Shown here piece after piece: positions 12,144-22,825 of a stretch of DNA of 64,000 nt. The notes beneath the pieces were generated by a model. It saw nothing but the letters and a program-made list of their open reading frames with translations. It did not search any database and was not told the DNA's origin. This DNA is from Mesostigma viride (Eukaryota > Streptophyta > Mesostigmatophyceae > Mesostigmatales > Mesostigmataceae), in NCBI GenBank assembly GCA_009746045.1, contig RPFO01000059.1, positions 124,001-188,000 of the forward strand. Reading direction: 5' to 3'. Numbering within the stretch: the first letter of the stretch is position 1; every line of letters starts with the position of its first letter. Both the position numbers and the translations under genes were made by a program.

Positions 12144-14249
12144 ATGTGGAGCCCGTCGCTGTCATCCGACAACATCACAGTAAACCAGGTGATGGCCACT
12201 CCTGGTGTTGGCGCGCACATAATGGGAGCAGTTCCCGTTATGGAGCGCCTGCGGCTACGTGCAACTTGCCGTGCTTTCCTTTATGCCGTGGATCAATCTC
12301 TGGAAAGCGTGTCCGAGTTATTCTGGGAAGACATTGCCGCTGCAGCCAGCAGCACGGCCGGCCTAGATTGGCTGCTTCGAATGTGTCCCAATCTGACGAC
12401 GCTGTCCGTCTGGCCACGGACGGACGGCGAGACAGATTACCGGCGTGAGCAGATGCGAAGAGTGTGGGCCTGCATGGTCCGCCCAGGGATGGCAACGCAG
12501 TCGCTGGTTGAAATTGCAACCTGCAACAAGCTGCGGTCGTTGAACCTGGCAGGCTCTGCGGATGTGGAGGATGGTTTGCTGGCGGTATTGGCAGCGTCAT
12601 GCCGCGACCTCGAGAGCTTGGACGTCAGCTACTGCCGCGTTACAGACCAAGGCATAACTGACGTGGCTACCAAATGTGCGGGCCTCAAGGAACTGATATC
12701 AAGCAGTACGTGGCAAGTTACAGACGCCAGTATCAAAAGGGTCGCGACTTGCTGCGGGCAACTGCAGCGGCTGGATGTCCCACGAACCGCAGTGACTGAT
12801 GCTGCCGTGTGCGCCATCGCCCAGCATTGCCCAAACCTGCGCCACCTGGCAGTGGGCAACTGCCGTGGGGTGACGGACGCCAGCATCATAGTACTGGCAG
12901 AGCAGTGCCCGCGCCTGCAGTACCTGGACGTGAGTGGCCTAATCCGGGTCACCAACGCCAGCATAAAAGAGATCGCAACCCATTGCCCGCTGCTGAGGGG
13001 CCTGGATCTCTCTTTTTGTCGCAACGTCACGGACGAGGGGGTTGTCGCGGTGGCCACTCATTGCAAACAGCTGGAGTGGCTGCACCTTTTCTGCACCGAG
13101 CATGACAAGGCGGCCGCCGGCGTGGTCGCGGCGGGTGTGCTGGAGGTGGCCAGGTTATGCTCGCGCCTGCAACACCTGGACGCACGAGCGATATCTGAGA
13201 TCGACGACGGCGCCGTCAGCGCGCTGGCGACAAGCTGCCCGCGGTTGCGCCATCTGGCGATATCCTGCTGTTACCAAGTGACCGATCGCTGCATTGTTAC
13301 GTTAGCAGAACACTGCGCGCGGTTGGAGCACCTCTCTGTGGAAGGCTGCGGGAAAGTGGCAGATACCGGCATAAGTGCCGTAGCCCGCACTTGCCCCCGG
13401 TTGGAGCACCTGAACGTCCTGGGTTGCCATAAGGTGACAGACGCCAGCATTACCTTGGTGGGTGAGCACTGCCGGCAACTGGGAGTGCTCAGAGTCTGCG
13501 CGCGGCGTGGCGGGGTGACGGCGGCCAGTTTGTCGGTCGTGGCTCAGAACTGCACCCGGCTTCAGTCGTTTGAAATCCGCGACGCCGGGGGGTTGATGCT
13601 GCGTGGGGGCCTCTCGGCACGTGACAGGGTTGCGGGGGAGACCGCTGCAGTGGCCCTGCTCGCGGTTGTCAACAGCTGCAGGCAACTGCGGCACTTGAGG
13701 GTCTCTGGATTTACTTTCCACTGGGATGGATGCGTGGAGGCGATCAGCCGCAACTGCACCCACCTGCAATCCTTTGACGCCCATGCGTGCGATAAGTTAG
13801 CGGACAGACACATCGCCACGTTGCTCGCTGGGCAGGCTGCGCCGCAGCTTTTGCACCTGGCCTTGGCGTCCATGGGCAAGATCACCAACACATCGCTCAT
13901 GGAGGTCGGGAGGCGTTGCCCAGAGCTGCGCACCTTGTCCGTGCCAGGTCTATCCAAAGTGTCGAGCGCCGGCATCAGGGCCATCGCGCACGGGTGCCGG
14001 CGGTTGGTCTGGTTGCGGGGCGCGAATGCCAACGTGTCGCAGCAGGCCCGGGCCATGTTTGACCCGAGCAAGTGCGCCGTGATCGCGGAAGGCGAGGAGG
14101 AGTATGAAGAAGATGAGGAGGGTGGGGATTTTGAGGAATATGCGGATTATGAGGATAACGAGGGATATGGGCTGTTTGAGGAACTTGCGGAGTTAGATGC
14201 CCGTCATTCTTTTTTTGATAATTTCATGTTCTTATTCGGAGGTCGGTGA
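12144..14249 (+). CDS. F-box-like leucine-rich-repeat protein (FBXL/AMN1/GRR1 type)
   Basis: This is an intact single-exon ORF of 701 codons. Residues about 20-60 (PGVGAHIMGAVPVMERLRLR, then ATCRAFLYAVDQSL) resemble a divergent F-box. From about residue 125 to 640 there are roughly 18 cysteine-type leucine-rich repeats with the consensus CPRLxxLDVSxCxxVTDxSIxxVAxxC, for example LESLDVSYCRVTDQGI and LEHLNVLGCHKVTDASI. The C-terminus is a strongly acidic tail (EEEYEEDEEGGDFEEYADYE) followed by an aromatic end. Proteins of this type are usually substrate-recognition subunits of SCF ubiquitin ligases. AMN1-like members without a functional F-box act in mitotic exit. The substrate here is unknown. 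The start is the first ATG of the frame, and the second (MATPG, about 16 codons later) is also possible. It is one of the few clearly intact host-type genes here. Confidence 0.88.
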   Translation: MWSPSLSSDNITVNQVMATPGVGAHIMGAVPVMERLRLRATCRAFLYAVDQSLESVSELFWEDIAAAASSTAGLDWLLRMCPNLTTLSVWPRTDGETDYRREQMRRVWACMVRPGMATQSLVEIATCNKLRSLNLAGSADVEDGLLAVLAASCRDLESLDVSYCRVTDQGITDVATKCAGLKELISSSTWQVTDASIKRVATCCGQLQRLDVPRTAVTDAAVCAIAQHCPNLRHLAVGNCRGVTDASIIVLAEQCPRLQYLDVSGLIRVTNASIKEIATHCPLLRGLDLSFCRNVTDEGVVAVATHCKQLEWLHLFCTEHDKAAAGVVAAGVLEVARLCSRLQHLDARAISEIDDGAVSALATSCPRLRHLAISCCYQVTDRCIVTLAEHCARLEHLSVEGCGKVADTGISAVARTCPRLEHLNVLGCHKVTDASITLVGEHCRQLGVLRVCARRGGVTAASLSVVAQNCTRLQSFEIRDAGGLMLRGGLSARDRVAGETAAVALLAVVNSCRQLRHLRVSGFTFHWDGCVEAISRNCTHLQSFDAHACDKLADRHIATLLAGQAAPQLLHLALASMGKITNTSLMEVGRRCPELRTLSVPGLSKVSSAGIRAIAHGCRRLVWLRGANANVSQQARAMFDPSKCAVIAEGEEEYEEDEEGGDFEEYADYEDNEGYGLFEELAELDARHSFFDNFMFLFGGR

Positions 14250-14811
14250 GCACTATCAGCTGTTGCAGGATGTTGTGGTCCTACAATCAACTGCCCTTTG
14301 CCGTACCCCCGCTGCCAAAACCAGGCCGCCTGGTCAAGAAGAGGCAGGTGGGGCCTTTTTGAATGCATACCAATTGGCCTCGTGCGGGACGCAGGCCCAC
14401 TATGTGGAAGACAACTCTTAGATTGTTACACTGACCGCCATGGCAACGTATGCATGGCCCCTGGCCATGTATTCTACACTTGCTGCCTGGTGTTGTGTCA
14501 TGGTACACAAATCCTCCATGGATGGAGTGGATGGTGGTGGGTATGCCATAAAGTTCTGACCGGCAAAGGAATACTTGCATGCACGCGCAAGGGCATACCA
14601 CGGAATATATAACCTGGTCAATAATAACCATTGGGGGAACACTGAATGCAGCTCGGCCTAGCTGGGGCCAGTGGATCACGCAAAGGCATGCACATATCCC
14701 AACGCCAACTGCATCCCAGAGCGTAGTTTTCAGCGAGGAAACATCGTGCGCATCGTATGTCAATATGTATTTTTTGTTTTTATACCATGCGTGTATGTGC
14801 CCAGGCTGCAT
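14250..14811. other. 3' flank of the LRR gene, no supported gene
   Basis: No coding frame with recognisable features was found. The stretch presumably holds the LRR gene's 3' UTR and then spacer up to the TTAA at 14812. Confidence 0.35.
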
Positions 14812-14815
14812 TTAA

Positions 14816-17325
14816 GGGGACATGACACCCGGGACTTTTTTGGCGCCAAAAAAGTCGGGACGGTACCGACGGACCGTGAAATTGTGGTGCACAGTGCGCG
14901 CACCGTGCGGAGGTGGCCATGGCGACGTGCGTTCCGTTAAAATATGGCTAATCCGGCGGGCGACAGGCCGAAAAATTAAGCCGATGGTTAAAAGTGATGT
15001 TCTATTATGATGTTTCATAGCCAGATCTGCACTAATTGCAAATTCGCTGCCTTTGTTGGTACAGATTTGCACGGGGGTCTCATCCAACAATTTGGCCGCG
15101 ATGAATAATCTAGCATGCGTGCCTGCGACGGTAGAACTCGATATTCGTGGGTTGTATTGATGCAGTAAGAGCCGTTTAGTAACGGACACCATGAAAATAA
15201 CCTAAGCGTCTTCGATCTGCGGCCATTTCCTGTCATTTCTAAAATGATTTCGTTCAGGCCTGCGCGATCCGCGGTTAATCCATCCATGGCTGGCTGGCTT
15301 TTCTTGCGCGCCTGGGTAGGAAATAATGCCGGCCGTGGTACGTTGATTTGCCGCATGTCACCGCCCAGTCTGTTTGCGCTCTTAGTGAACCTGGCATGAA
15401 ACTTTTGGCGCTGTTTCTGGGTTCTTCTTGCTATTTTGTTCTCCACTTGTTGCAGTTGTGCTATCAGATTTTCCGCAGCTTTCAATGGTTTTCCTTACGC
15501 TGCGTATGCCATGCTTCCTAAAGCTACCCAGAATCGATCGGGCAGTTATCTGGCTTTGCTACGCTTCCTGTATGGAGGTTTTCACACGGTAGACATTCTA
15601 TATTGCGTAGTCAAGGACCCTAGCTGCCTGGGAGCGGCATCACCGTTGCAAGGAGCTGGCGAGCTCATAAACGCCTGTCATTGCTCTTCAGCCTGCTGGA
15701 AAACAAGGTTCTTGTATGGAAGGTGAGAATATGTGAGTTACTTATCACATCCCCACCTGTTTAGCCTCCATTAATTAAACATGGCTTGTACTTCCTAGAT
15801 GACAGGGATCAGGTCGTTATGGCTATGAAGGATGCACCTTTTATCCATAAGCGTCATGACATGGTGTTGGCTATGAGTGATTCCCGCAAGCGGTCATACC
15901 TGCTCATAATGGTTAAAGAGTTGGTGGTTGTTTTCTTCAAGCATCTAGCATTTGTTTTTCGTGGTTCTGCCCCATTTGCAGGGGGCAAGCTTAGGAATGT
16001 GCTCATGGTATTGCCTCATGTCATGGTGCACCAAGCATGCAGGCTGGCAGCTATTAATTAATTAATAAGCACGTGACTGCGTCACGTGGGTGCCAATACA
16101 GAGTAAAGGAACCTTCAACCCTATATACACAGTGAGAAGGAGGGAGGGCGCCCTAGCTTCTCTCACTGCCGCAGGTGGGCAGGCCACAGAGCGCTCTCTC
16201 CACGGCATGGTGCCGGGGCGCAACACTGTGGGTGCAATACAACCAGTGCAATACCATAGGTAGGCTGACGCATAGCTTATGGCTGGCAGCTTATGGCTGG
16301 CAGCTATAACAAGATGTAATATGGGCAAACTAGGTCAGAATGACCTGTAATTTGGTGGCAAGCTTCGTGATACATTAATTTAATTAATTGCACTTGTTTT
16401 GGCCCAGTTTGTGGTGGGCAACCTTGGGTGCCCACATGCTCTGCCTTGGCCTGACAAAGAAAACCATGCCGGTGGGTGCCTGGTATTGCCCCAACTGCAT
16501 GGGGGACGGCGATTCCGACGAGGGCTAAAGCCTTCCTGTGTGTTATCAAGGTGGCAGGACAGTGCTTGTATTATTTGGCCATCATAAGACATGATGGGAC
16601 TTGCTTGGGTGGGTCATATGCATGTGTGCCCCCTCATGCCATGTTGTACCATGAACGCAGCGTGGCAGCTATAATATGATGTAACATGGCCATAATAGCT
16701 CAGAATGACCTGGGATTTCATAGCAAGCTTCCTAACATCATAAATAAACTAATGGCTGTTGTTTTGGCCCAGTTTGTGGTGGGCAAGGGTGTCTTTGTGG
16801 TGGTGTTTGAGCTCCAAACCACAAAAAGCGATCATTTTTTTTTGCACATGACCATATTTCAATGTGAGTAAACGTGGTCAGAATGAGCTGAAACTTTGGG
16901 GCTGTGTGATTGCAACCCTGGGCCAATTTTGATTATATGATTTGACCCCATTGCATGTGTCTATGATTTGATATATTTTTTTAGGCACCAAAAAATACGT
17001 GTTTTGGGGTAAACTATTTCAATGTGTCTAAACATGCTTATTCTGACCTGCAAACTAGCTGGAATTAATGGCAAGGGTTGCAATTAGATGGGAATATATG
17101 ATTTGGCCACTATGGGTTTGCCCATTGTCCTAGGGAAAATCGGCCAAAAATAGCGTCTTTTTCTATTTTTAGCACATAACGGTCACATGGTGGGGGGTAG
17201 TACACCCCCAAGTGGTTGGAAATTTTTTTTAAAATCATATTTATGGTCCCCCATCATAACTGGATTTTTATCACATGCCTAGGTATGGTTTCCAGAAAAG
17301 TGCCCTTTTGGGGTGTCATGTCCCC
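14816..17325. mobile_element. TTAA-flanked inverted-repeat DNA element (piggyBac-like target choice)
   Basis: The left end reads GGGGACATGACACCC directly after TTAA (14812-14815). The right end reads GGGTGTCATGTCCCC directly before TTAA (17326-17329). These form a perfect 15-bp terminal inverted repeat flanked by the 4-bp duplication TTAA, a hallmark of piggyBac-type insertion. The 2.5-kb interior has no long transposase frame. The longest is about 156 codons on the minus strand (15015-15485) without a recognised domain, so the copy is probably non-autonomous or decayed. TTAATTAA tracts at about 15769, 16058 and 16374 suggest LINE tails inserted within it. Confidence 0.75.
16295..17110. repeat. 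Diverged internal tandem repeats (about 370-bp period)
   Basis: Blocks such as CAGCTATAA..GATGTAA followed by TCAGAATGACCTG, the motif GGCAAGCTTC, and TTTTGGCCCAGTTTGTGGTG recur at about 16300-16420 and 16670-16790. Weaker relatives lie at about 16875 and 17040 (GGTCAGAATGAGCTG, TTATTCTGACCTGC). No coding function was seen. Confidence 0.55.
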
Positions 17326-17329
17326 TTAA

Positions 17330-17473
17330 TGAAGTTGCACATGACTGGGTCACGTGAGCATACATCCTCAATGAACTGGGATTCTCCCGATTTCTGGCCT
17401 GCGCTGGTTGTCTCCTTAAATACATCCTCAATGAAATGGGGAGATGCATGCATGGGTGCCGAAGGATGAATGT
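17330..17473. repeat. Fragment of a dispersed repeat
   Basis: The words ATTCTCCCGATTTCTGGCC and TGCGCTGGTTGTCTCCTT at 17381-17417 recur almost exactly at about 28262-28299. This marks both as copies of one dispersed element. The piece here lies between the TTAA element and the hAT-like element. Confidence 0.6.
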
Positions 17474-17481
17474 CTAGCTCG
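17474..17481. repeat. 8-bp target-site duplication, left copy (CTAGCTCG)
   Basis: CTAGCTCG precedes the left terminal CAGTG. The identical octamer follows the right terminal CACTG at 31415-31422. An 8-bp duplication is diagnostic of hAT-superfamily insertion. Confidence 0.85.
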
Positions 17482-17494
17482 CAGTGTTTCTAGT

Positions 17495-17620
17495 AACGTG
17501 ACGTTTTCGTCAAATGTTGACGCAAAACACAAATTTCGCCATGAAACGTCAACATTTTAGGGTAAAACGTCAACACTTTGACGCCAAAAAAATGCCGAAT
17601 CGTCAACATTTTGACGTTCG
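17495..17620. repeat. Left subterminal inverted-repeat cluster (GTCAACATTTTGACG)
   Basis: Five or so copies of CGTCAACATTTTGACG-like words appear in both orientations, including ACGTCAACATTTT, ACGTCAACACTTTGACG and TCGTCAACATTTTGACG. Matching copies occur at the right end. In hAT and related elements such subterminal motifs are transposase-binding sites. That role is inferred here. Confidence 0.7.
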
Positions 17621-18029
17621 CGAAGTGTTCGTGCGTCAAACGGGTTTCGAACACAAGGGGCTCGGCGTCAACTGACGAGCGCCATGAGGCGCGGCGTCAC
17701 TGGACCGGGGGGTAGGGGCGCAACGTCAACCACTAGTACTTGTGCAATATACTCCTTGTTACTGGACTATACTTGCTATCTGGAACATTCATGATACGGT
17801 GCGAAAATCTTGCCAGTTTGTTTGCCAGCAGGTCTTTCTGAGACACACATTGGGCACTTGGCACTGTTCTAGGCTTTGCCTGTCACGGTGTAGTGGAGGT
17901 AAAAGGACGCAGCAAGCCAGCAACAGATTACCGAGGGCAAATGCAGGCGAAGCGATACTTTAATGGTCGCAGCTCGCATTAGGTCGTTTCCAATGGATGC
18001 GTTTTACTTTTAAAATATTGCGGTAAAGA

Positions 18030-18392
18030 ATGGCTAACAAAAAAGGTGCTGTATCTTTCAAGTCAGAGTCCATCGCTAGTTTGTTTAAAAAGAAACTGGG
18101 TGGACCGGCTTCGGATGATGCGGAAAAGGATGTCGTGGATGTTGGCAGGATTTTGGCGGATGATAGGCAGGGTAAGCACCGTCATGCCAAGCGGGCGAGA
18201 GAAGAGCTTGACGAGGCGGTTGATGCGGGGGAGATTGGAAGCGGCACTGAGAAAGCGCCTGCGGATACAGCAACTGAAACTGCGGGACGAGGGTCGGCCG
18301 TCTCTGCCGGAGGGAAATCTGGGAAGAAAACTTCGAGCGCGGCAGGAGAAAGCAACCTGGCAACAACAAGCGGATCAGGCAGTTGGCTGTGA
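18030..18392 (+). CDS. Lys/Ser/Ala-rich hypothetical protein inside the hAT-like element
   Basis: This is a 120-codon ORF. The N-terminus has basic and hydrophobic character (MANKKGAVSFKSES, then LFKKKLGG). The middle is acidic (DDAEKDVVDVGRILADD), and the C-terminus is low-complexity Gly/Ser/Thr/Lys. The ORF ends 22 bp before the left boundary of the CACTA-like insertion at 18415, so the insertion did not cut it. No known domain was recognised. The composition suggests a disordered nucleic-acid-binding protein or an N-terminal exon. A role in the element is unproven. Confidence 0.4.
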   Translation: MANKKGAVSFKSESIASLFKKKLGGPASDDAEKDVVDVGRILADDRQGKHRHAKRAREELDEAVDAGEIGSGTEKAPADTATETAGRGSAVSAGGKSGKKTSSAAGESNLATTSGSGSWL

Positions 18393-18430
18393 TGGGCATA
18401 ATGTTTGCAGAGTCCACTAGGAGTTAATTT

Positions 18431-18945
18431 TACGGGGCGTAAACGCCCCGGTTGAGGTTACCGGGGCGGTTACTGGCCAGTAACCATGTACGTTTAAGGT
18501 TACCGGCCAGGTTACCGGCCGGTAACCCGGAATGCAACAGACTAAATACCGGCCGGTAATGGTTACCGGGCGGTAATAGTTACCGGAACGTTTACTGGGC
18601 GGTAACTTTTACCGGAGCCGTAACCATGCCCGTAACCTATCTGGGTTACGGTCATGGTTACGGCCCAAGTAGAAGTTACCGGGCGGTAAACTGGCATGGT
18701 TACGGGACCAGTTCTGAGAACCGGGATGGGTTACCGGCATGGTTACGGGACCAGTTCTGATAACCGGGCCTGGCTACTGGCCTGGTTACGGGTCCGTCAA
18801 CCGTCCCGTAACCTGCAGTAGTTACGGCCCAGTAGTTGACCCTGGCTACTGCGGTGGTTACGGGGCCGGTTATGCCCCAGTAATAATAGTAACCCATGCC
18901 TACAACGCAGCCTGTCCGGGTTATGGCCCCGAATTCTAAAATGCA
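18431..18945. repeat. Left subterminal repeat field (GTTACCGG and variants)
   Basis: About 25 copies of GTTACCGG, GGTAACC, GTTACGGG and related words occur in both orientations over about 500 bp. The mirrored field is at 30585-30883. Such fields are transposase-binding arrays in CACTA elements; the assignment here is by analogy. Confidence 0.72.
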
Positions 18946-19374
18946 TTGACCCCGGCTATGGTGAGTGGCTTGCATGATATGGTGCTTTTCAAGATGCATT
19001 TTTGAATTAGGCATTTCATTAAAATGTTTAAGAAGTCATTAATAATCAATTGCACGAATCACTTCCATCCGATGTTGTCAACGTGGGCTTCATGATGAAA
19101 TCGTGGAGATGACGCACATGAAGTTCACGGAACATCTTAGGTAATAAATTAAGCCGTTACGGCAGTAGAACCTTGGCCGATGAGGGTGGCGTCTTGAAGC
19201 TGTTGTCACCCTCAAGTCCGCTCGGCCAGGGGTAATCGCCCTTGTTGATTTGAAAGGTACCGCCGTCCATATGGCGGCTCCGCTTTTGGTGCGAGTTGAC
19301 CAACTTCCCGTCTTAATCATTCCGGATTGCCTGCAGTTCATTCCGCCTTTGTCCAAGTAAGACAGCAACTGTCA

Positions 19375-19665
19375 CGCACTCATAGAAAACGCGAAATGCC
19401 CCGAATGCAGTTACGGCCATACGGTAGCGAGGAATAGCAGTTGAAATTTCTAGTACACAGGCAACTAGTAAGAAAAGGGACGATGCGTGCACCACCACCA
19501 ATACGTACGTGCATCCCTCTCTTGAAAATGACAGCATCTTCCATGCCGTCCAAGAAAAACGCAACGTATTTAACATGAACCCGAATGCAGTTACGGTCGT
19601 AGACTAGTGAGGACTGGCAGCTGAAAGTTCTAGTTGATGGGCTGAGAATAAGGAAAAAAATGATG
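19375..19665. repeat. Two-copy direct repeat of about 175 bp
   Basis: CCGAATGCAGTTACGG, then a purine-rich segment and GCAGYTGAAAKTTCTAGT, appears at about 19400-19452 and again at about 19580-19634. Diverged flanking sequence is shared as well. Confidence 0.55.
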
Positions 19666-19669
19666 CGTG

Positions 19670-20935
19670 CACTCACCTACCCTATTACGTCCCTCCCATG
19701 GCAAGGAACCAGCAAAACCACCCACATACCCTGTTGTGTCCCTCCCTTGACAAGGAACAAGCACGTGCACATGCCCCACCCCACATGCATGCCTCCCTTG
19801 ACAAGAATCGAACGGGCACGTGCACCCACCTACCCTATGTGCACCCCTCCTTTGACAAGGAACAAGCACGTGCACATGCCTACCCCACATGCATGCCTCC
19901 CTTGACAAGAATCGAACGAGCACGTGCACCCACCCACCCTGTGTGCACCCCTCCTTTGACAAGGAACAAGCACATGAACTCACCTACACTACGCGCGTCC
20001 CTCCCTTGACAAGGAATAGGCACGTGCACATGCCTACCCCACATCCATGCCTCCCCTGACCAGTAACAAGCACGTGCACCCACCTACCCTACGTGCATCC
20101 CTCCTGTGACATGGAACAAGCATGTGCACATGCCTACCCCACATGCGTCCCTCCTTTGACATCGAACAAGCACGTGCACCCACCAACCCTATGTCCGCCC
20201 CTCCCTTGATAAGGTACAAGCATGCCCACCCACCTACCCTACCTGCATCCCTCCCTTGACATGGAACAACCATGTGCACATTCCTACTCCACATGCCCCC
20301 CTCCTTTGACAAGGAACAAGCATGTGCACTCATCTACCGTACGTGCATCCCTCCCTTGACAAGGAACAAGCAAGCCCACCCACCTACCCTACCTGCATCC
20401 CTCCCTTGACATGAAACAAGCACGTGCACATGCCTACCCCACATGCATGCCTCCCTTGACAAGGAACGAGCACGTGCACCCACCCACCCTATGTGCACCC
20501 CTCCTTTGACAAGGAACAAGCACATGAACTCACCTACACTACGTGCGTCCCTCCCTTGACAAGAATCGAACGAGCACGTGCACCCACCCACCCTGTGTGC
20601 ACCCCTCCTTTGACAAGGAACAAGCACATGAACTCACCTACACTACGTGCGTCCCTCCCTTGACAAGGAATAAGCACGTGCACATGCCTACCCCACATCC
20701 ATGCCTCCCCTGACCAGGAACAAGCACGTGCACTCACCTACCCTACGTATGTGCCTCTTGACAAGGACCAAGCTCGTGCACCCACCTACCATACGTGAAT
20801 CCCTCCCTTGACAAGGTACACGCATGCCCACCCACCTACCCTACGTGGGCCCCTCCCTTGATAAGGTACAAGCATGACCAGCCACCTACCCCGCGAGCCT
20901 CCCTACTTTGACAAGGAACAAGCACGTGGGCCCGC
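19670..20935. repeat. Minisatellite, about 57-bp unit, about 21 copies
   Basis: Units contain TCCCTTGACAAGGAACAAGC, then ACGTGCACMCACCTACCCTA and an ACRTGCAT segment. Most differ by a few substitutions. Frames across it produce artificial repeat peptides in every phase, so it is not read as coding. Confidence 0.85.
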
Positions 20936-21950
20936 TAGCATGGCAGCAAGGAAGACATTACACTAACATGGCATGGCCAAAGCAAAAGAGACAGAGAAGT
21001 CAATGGAGAGAGAGCTCCTAAGAACTCCTAGTAAAATTGGCAACCATGGAGGGCAAAAAACGTTCAACAACTTACGAAGGGCATCGGCACATACAGAGAA
21101 GCCCAGGTGTGCCAGGTGTAAAATAAGCGAGATTGAAGTGTCGCCTACCTCGTGGGAGACTTTTGGTATCTGGTAAACAATGAAAGCGAGTGGAAAGATG
21201 GACAACGTGAAAATAACATACAATCGACTGCAATGCATGCAAAGAGGACAGAATCAGTAATAAAGCGCGCTGCATTCAGGCAGCGCTGAGCAATTGAACG
21301 GTGAACAATTTAATCCGGAACGCATTGTCTACGCGACTCGATGCGACTAAACGTGGCATGCATACGCGGTCGCTGACTGAAGACATTGTGTACCTGGCTC
21401 AGCAAGGTGCGCTTGCAGCCGCTTTCTTAAATATGCCGCAGGCGCACGATGTAACGAATTGAAGTTTGCATGTAGTAACAAAGGCAAGAAAAGCGGTGTA
21501 GCTGGCTACCGACTACGCCATAGTAAGCTGTATCGGAGTTGGCGCTGCCGATGGCTGGAAACGGATGACCGAATCATGCTAAACTGGGGCTCCAAAAGGG
21601 CTTGTCATGCATCCTAGTGCGCCTTTTGCTTTTTTTTCTTCAAGCATCGTGAGCATGCGGGTTTAGGGGGGCGCTTATTCTTTCACCACTATCAGTCGGC
21701 TGGACTGCAATCGGCATAGCCAGCGCAAGGTGATGCAAGGGCAGGCAAACTTTACCAGCTCGTTCAAGGCTCGTTGATGAAATTCAAACATCTAGGCGGC
21801 GCGTCTGCAACGGCTCATCGCAATTCGAATTCGCAAGCAGAACCCTCGTTACACGTGGCGCATGCAGAGATCTGCTTCGGGCGGCTTGGCGTATCTCACT
21901 GCGTCGTGACTCGAGTACATAGTCAGCCTATGTACTCTGGGGGCCTCGAG
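20936..21950. other. Spacer inside the CACTA-like element, no supported gene
   Basis: Only short frames are present. One 67-codon plus-strand frame (20973-21176) has a CARC motif but no domain I recognise. No repeats of note were seen apart from short AT-rich stretches. Confidence 0.35.
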
Positions 21951-21953
21951 TTC

Positions 21954-22551
21954 GGCAGTCCCCTATTCGGAAATCCCGGATCATATGTACTCCACACTAT
22001 GTACTCTTGGAGTACATAGTGTGCCACCCTATGTACTCTTGGAGTACATAGTGTGGAGTACATAGTCACTCCTTCTTATGTAATACGGGCGTGTCTCACC
22101 GCGTCGGCAGTCCCCTATTCGGAAATCCCGGATCATATGTACTCCGGACTATGTACTCTTGGAGTACATAGTGTGCCACCCTATGTACTCTTGGAGTACA
22201 TAGTGTGGAGTACATAGTCACTCCTTCCTATGTAATACGGGCGTGTCTCACCGCGTCGGCAGTCCCCTATTCGGAAATCCCGGATCATATGTACTCCGGA
22301 CTATGTACTCTTGGAGTACATAGTGTGCCACCCTATGTACTCTTGGAGTACATAGTGTGGAGTACATAGTCACTCCTTCTTATGTAATACGGGCGTGTCT
22401 CACCGCGTCGGCAGTCCCCTATTCGGAAATCCCGGATCATATGTACTCCGGACTATGTACTCTTGGAGTACATAGTGTGCCACCCAATGTACTCTTGGAG
22501 TACATAGGGTGGAGTACATAGTCACACCTTCCTATGTAATACGGGGGTGTA
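21954..22551. repeat. Tandem repeat, exact 152-bp period, four copies with nested palindromes
   Basis: The word GGCAGTCCCCTATTCGG starts at 21954, 22106, 22258 and 22410, giving a constant 152-bp spacing. Each unit contains two copies of the palindromic word ATGTACTCTTGGAGTACAT plus further GAGTACATAG arms, which could fold into hairpins. The near-identity of copies implies recent amplification. The last copy is the most diverged. Confidence 0.9.
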
Positions 22552-22700
22552 ATCATATGTAATCATGTGTAATCATCGGTAAAAATCGGTCATTTGTCCT
22601 TTTTTGGTAATCATGTACGTGTAATCATGTGTAATCATGTGTAATCATCGGTAAAAATCGGTAATCATTTGTCCTTTTTTGGTAATCATTTCGGTCACGT
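22540..22700. repeat. TAATCATGTG / CGGTAAAAATCGG short tandem repeats
   Basis: Two copies of an approximately 70-bp block are present. Each is built from GTAATCATGTGTAATCATCG, GGTAAAAATCGGT and TTTGTCCTTTTTTGGTAATC. Confidence 0.7.
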
Positions 22701-22825
22701 GTGCTTGTCTGCATGATCGATCGTCCAGACAAGCTGCACTGCCCCCAAGACCCTAAGTTACACAAGATGATGTTGTTGGGTGTTGAAATGGAACAACGAA
22801 GGTCGAAAGCCTGCGCTTAATGTAA

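Noticed and set aside
13302-14071. Minus-strand frames inside the LRR gene
   Set aside because: They are antisense shadows of the GC-rich LRR coding sequence, with no domains of their own.
19630-20737. Cysteine-containing repeat proteins on the minus strand across the 57-bp minisatellite
   Set aside because: The frames follow the satellite period, break where unit length changes, and have no start context or domain.
21954-22551. CRISPR-like array
   Set aside because: The 152-bp units are contiguous and repeated in full, without unique spacers, and the genome is eukaryotic.
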